From Pseudomonas peli (GTDB lineage: Bacteria; Pseudomonadota; Gammaproteobacteria; Pseudomonadales; Pseudomonadaceae): 64,000 nt of DNA. The stretch is from assembly GCF_900099645.1 (NCBI RefSeq), contig NZ_FMTL01000002.1:622334-686333 (forward strand), read 5' to 3'. The notes under the pieces are model-generated. The model saw nothing but the letters and a program-made list of their open reading frames with translations, had not been told where the DNA came from and made no database searches. Shown in pieces: positions 63,921 through 64,000 of this stretch. The translations under genes were made by a program, and so were the position numbers. How positions within the stretch are numbered: the first letter of the stretch is position 1; each line of letters starts with the position of its first letter.

Positions 63921-64000
63921 ATGAAAGCACCGAAGAATTTCGCGCGTTACCAGTTTTTAGCCAAGCGTTTCCTCAAGCTTGGACGGTTACCGGCATTGCT
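63921..64000 (+). CDS. Start of a probable DUF1232 (YkvA-like) protein
   Basis: Only 26 codons are in the window. The frame begins MKAPKNFARYQFLAKRFLK after GGAGAAAGCG. This basic, amphipathic start resembles Pseudomonas DUF1232 (YkvA-like) small membrane proteins, but the diagnostic part lies beyond the edge. Confidence 0.45.
   Translation, partial: MKAPKNFARYQFLAKRFLKLGRLPAL

Overview
The window reads as chromosomal DNA of a Pseudomonas-type gammaproteobacterium. It is GC-rich and densely coded. It carries the pqq/exa alcohol-oxidation locus, ssu and cys sulfur-starvation operons, an oscA-sbp-cysTWA block and an rdgC / tRNA-Val / tRNA-Asp / FKBP neighbourhood, all familiar in that genus. 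I see no insertion sequence, prophage or CRISPR array.

Region 1 (1-14733) is a PQQ-dependent alcohol oxidation locus. A quinoprotein alcohol dehydrogenase has the extra Asp of lanthanide-type (PedH-like) enzymes. It is followed by a Tat-exported flavoprotein, a SoxYZ-like carrier, an ExaC-type aldehyde dehydrogenase, pqqABCDE, a PqqH-like peptidase, ErcA and the hybrid kinase ErcS. A palindromic repeat is scattered through the pqq genes. One copy supplies the pqqB stop codon, and one full copy plus two half copies are translated inside pqqH.

Region 2 (14734-19900) holds a probable integration scar (a tRNA 3' end without the rest of the tRNA) and small envelope and stress genes: DUF3087, a COG3904-type ClpP-fold protein, a CsbD-like protein, a trypsin-fold protein, a glycine-zipper protein, and a DUF4398/OmpA lipoprotein pair.

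Region 3 (19937-47265) is about 27 kb given almost entirely to getting sulfur. It contains a SulP transporter, choline-sulfate use (choX-type binding protein, betC, LysR regulator), lsfA-ssuEADCBF and a first sulfate-binding protein. A porin follows with a second sulfonate-type ABC transporter, then another SsuA paralogue with an SfnB/DszC-like flavoprotein, a two-domain rhodanese with a YeeE/YedE transporter, and a degenerate sigma-54 activator with a hydrolase. The block ends with oscA, a cysteine-containing leader peptide and sbp-cysTWA. Several exported proteins here contain no cysteine and no methionine beyond the start, which fits selection for sulfur economy. The promoters share AT-rich inverted repeats.

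Region 4 (47266-64000) is mostly core genome: the ydbH-ynbE-ydbL envelope operon, an Xre/RES toxin-antitoxin pair, a Sel1 protein, rmuC, two hydrolases, a DUF4010 membrane protein, azlCD, an LplT/PlsC fusion, a guanidine-II riboswitch with a Gdx exporter, rdgC, two tRNAs, an FKBP lipoprotein and the start of a probable DUF1232 gene. Two look-alike intergenic modules carry DnaA boxes.

The best candidates for something undescribed are the cysteine leader peptide before sbp, the sulfur-free secreted proteome, the in-frame genomic repeats in pqqH, and the SoxYZ/flavoprotein pair beside a lanthanide-type quinoprotein.
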